Assembly (NCBI GenBank): GCA_016795285.1
Contig: JAEUIC010000039.1
Location: 36,167 to 100,166 of the forward strand
From: Planctomycetota bacterium
GTDB taxonomy: Bacteria > Planctomycetota > B15-G4 > SIAN01
Direction: 5' to 3'
DNA length: 64,000 nucleotides
In this document: positions 63,983-64,000 of the stretch, one piece after another
How the letters are laid out: the number at the start of each line of letters is the position of its first letter
How positions within the stretch are numbered: the first letter of the stretch is position 1
Notes under the pieces: model-generated
The model's input: only the letters and a program-made list of their open reading frames with translations
What the model was told of the DNA's origin: nothing
Databases searched by the model: none
Translations under genes and position numbers: made by a program

Positions 63983-64000
63983 GGTGGCGGGGTTGATTCT
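63983..64000. repeat. 26-bp repeat B unit cut by the window edge
   Basis: GGTGGCGGGGTTGATTCT, the first 18 bases of a core-B unit on the plus strand, runs off the right end. It lies in the upstream region of copy 6, which implies another gene end or array beyond the window. Confidence 0.75.

Overview
The window is very GC-rich (third positions almost all G/C, judged by eye) and carries the gene families that mark Planctomycetota: two DUF1501 / DUF1549-DUF1553 / planctomycete-type cytochrome c / WD40 cassettes, an ECF sigma factor coupled to a Ser/Thr kinase, and large secreted FG-GAP proteins. I infer a planctomycete with a large genome. I saw no tRNA or rRNA gene, no replication origin and no CRISPR array.

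Layout. 1-2363: the end of a membrane protein gene, two membrane proteins of unknown role and a YiiX-like papain-fold hydrolase. 2447-2550: four tandem 26-bp repeat units. 2558-8761 (minus): a coupled operon DUF1501 - cytochrome/WD40 - DUF1549/DUF1553. 8855-12248 (minus): two paralogous lipoproteins that mix YD/RHS-like and DxDGD calcium-site repeats. 12402-16192 (plus): ECF sigma factor overlapping a kinase with an N-terminal zinc anti-sigma motif and a C-terminal TPR region. 16239-17222 (minus): Rpn-family nuclease. 17403-26808 (plus): second cassette, DUF1501 - PPC-domain protein - DUF1549/DUF1553 - cytochrome/WD40/coiled coil. 26951-30963 (plus): otsA overlapping an otsB-GH15 fusion. 31021-32552 (minus): NhaD/CitMHS-like antiporter with a small membrane partner. 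33039-37416 (minus): a small membrane protein, an alpha-toroid glycosidase-like protein and a secreted NHL-like propeller.

37651-41600 looks like an inserted island. A C-terminal scrap of an FG-GAP gene abuts a transposase remnant, then comes a STAND NTPase with a less extreme composition than its neighbours, then a second transposase remnant. After a sugar phosphate isomerase-like gene (41854-42906), the rest (42946-63834, minus) is dominated by six paralogous FG-GAP proteins of about 900 residues with a common ~100-residue C-terminal domain. An eroded MNT/HepT pair and one large secreted protein interrupt them.

The most unusual signal is a family of 26-bp palindromic units, in two core versions, lying 7-27 bp past the stop codons of five minus-strand genes (four FG-GAP genes and one DUF1549 gene), singly, in tandem or as long inverted pairs. 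A sixth copy is cut by the right edge. This looks like a REP/BIME-like 3'-end element family. Its function is unknown to me.
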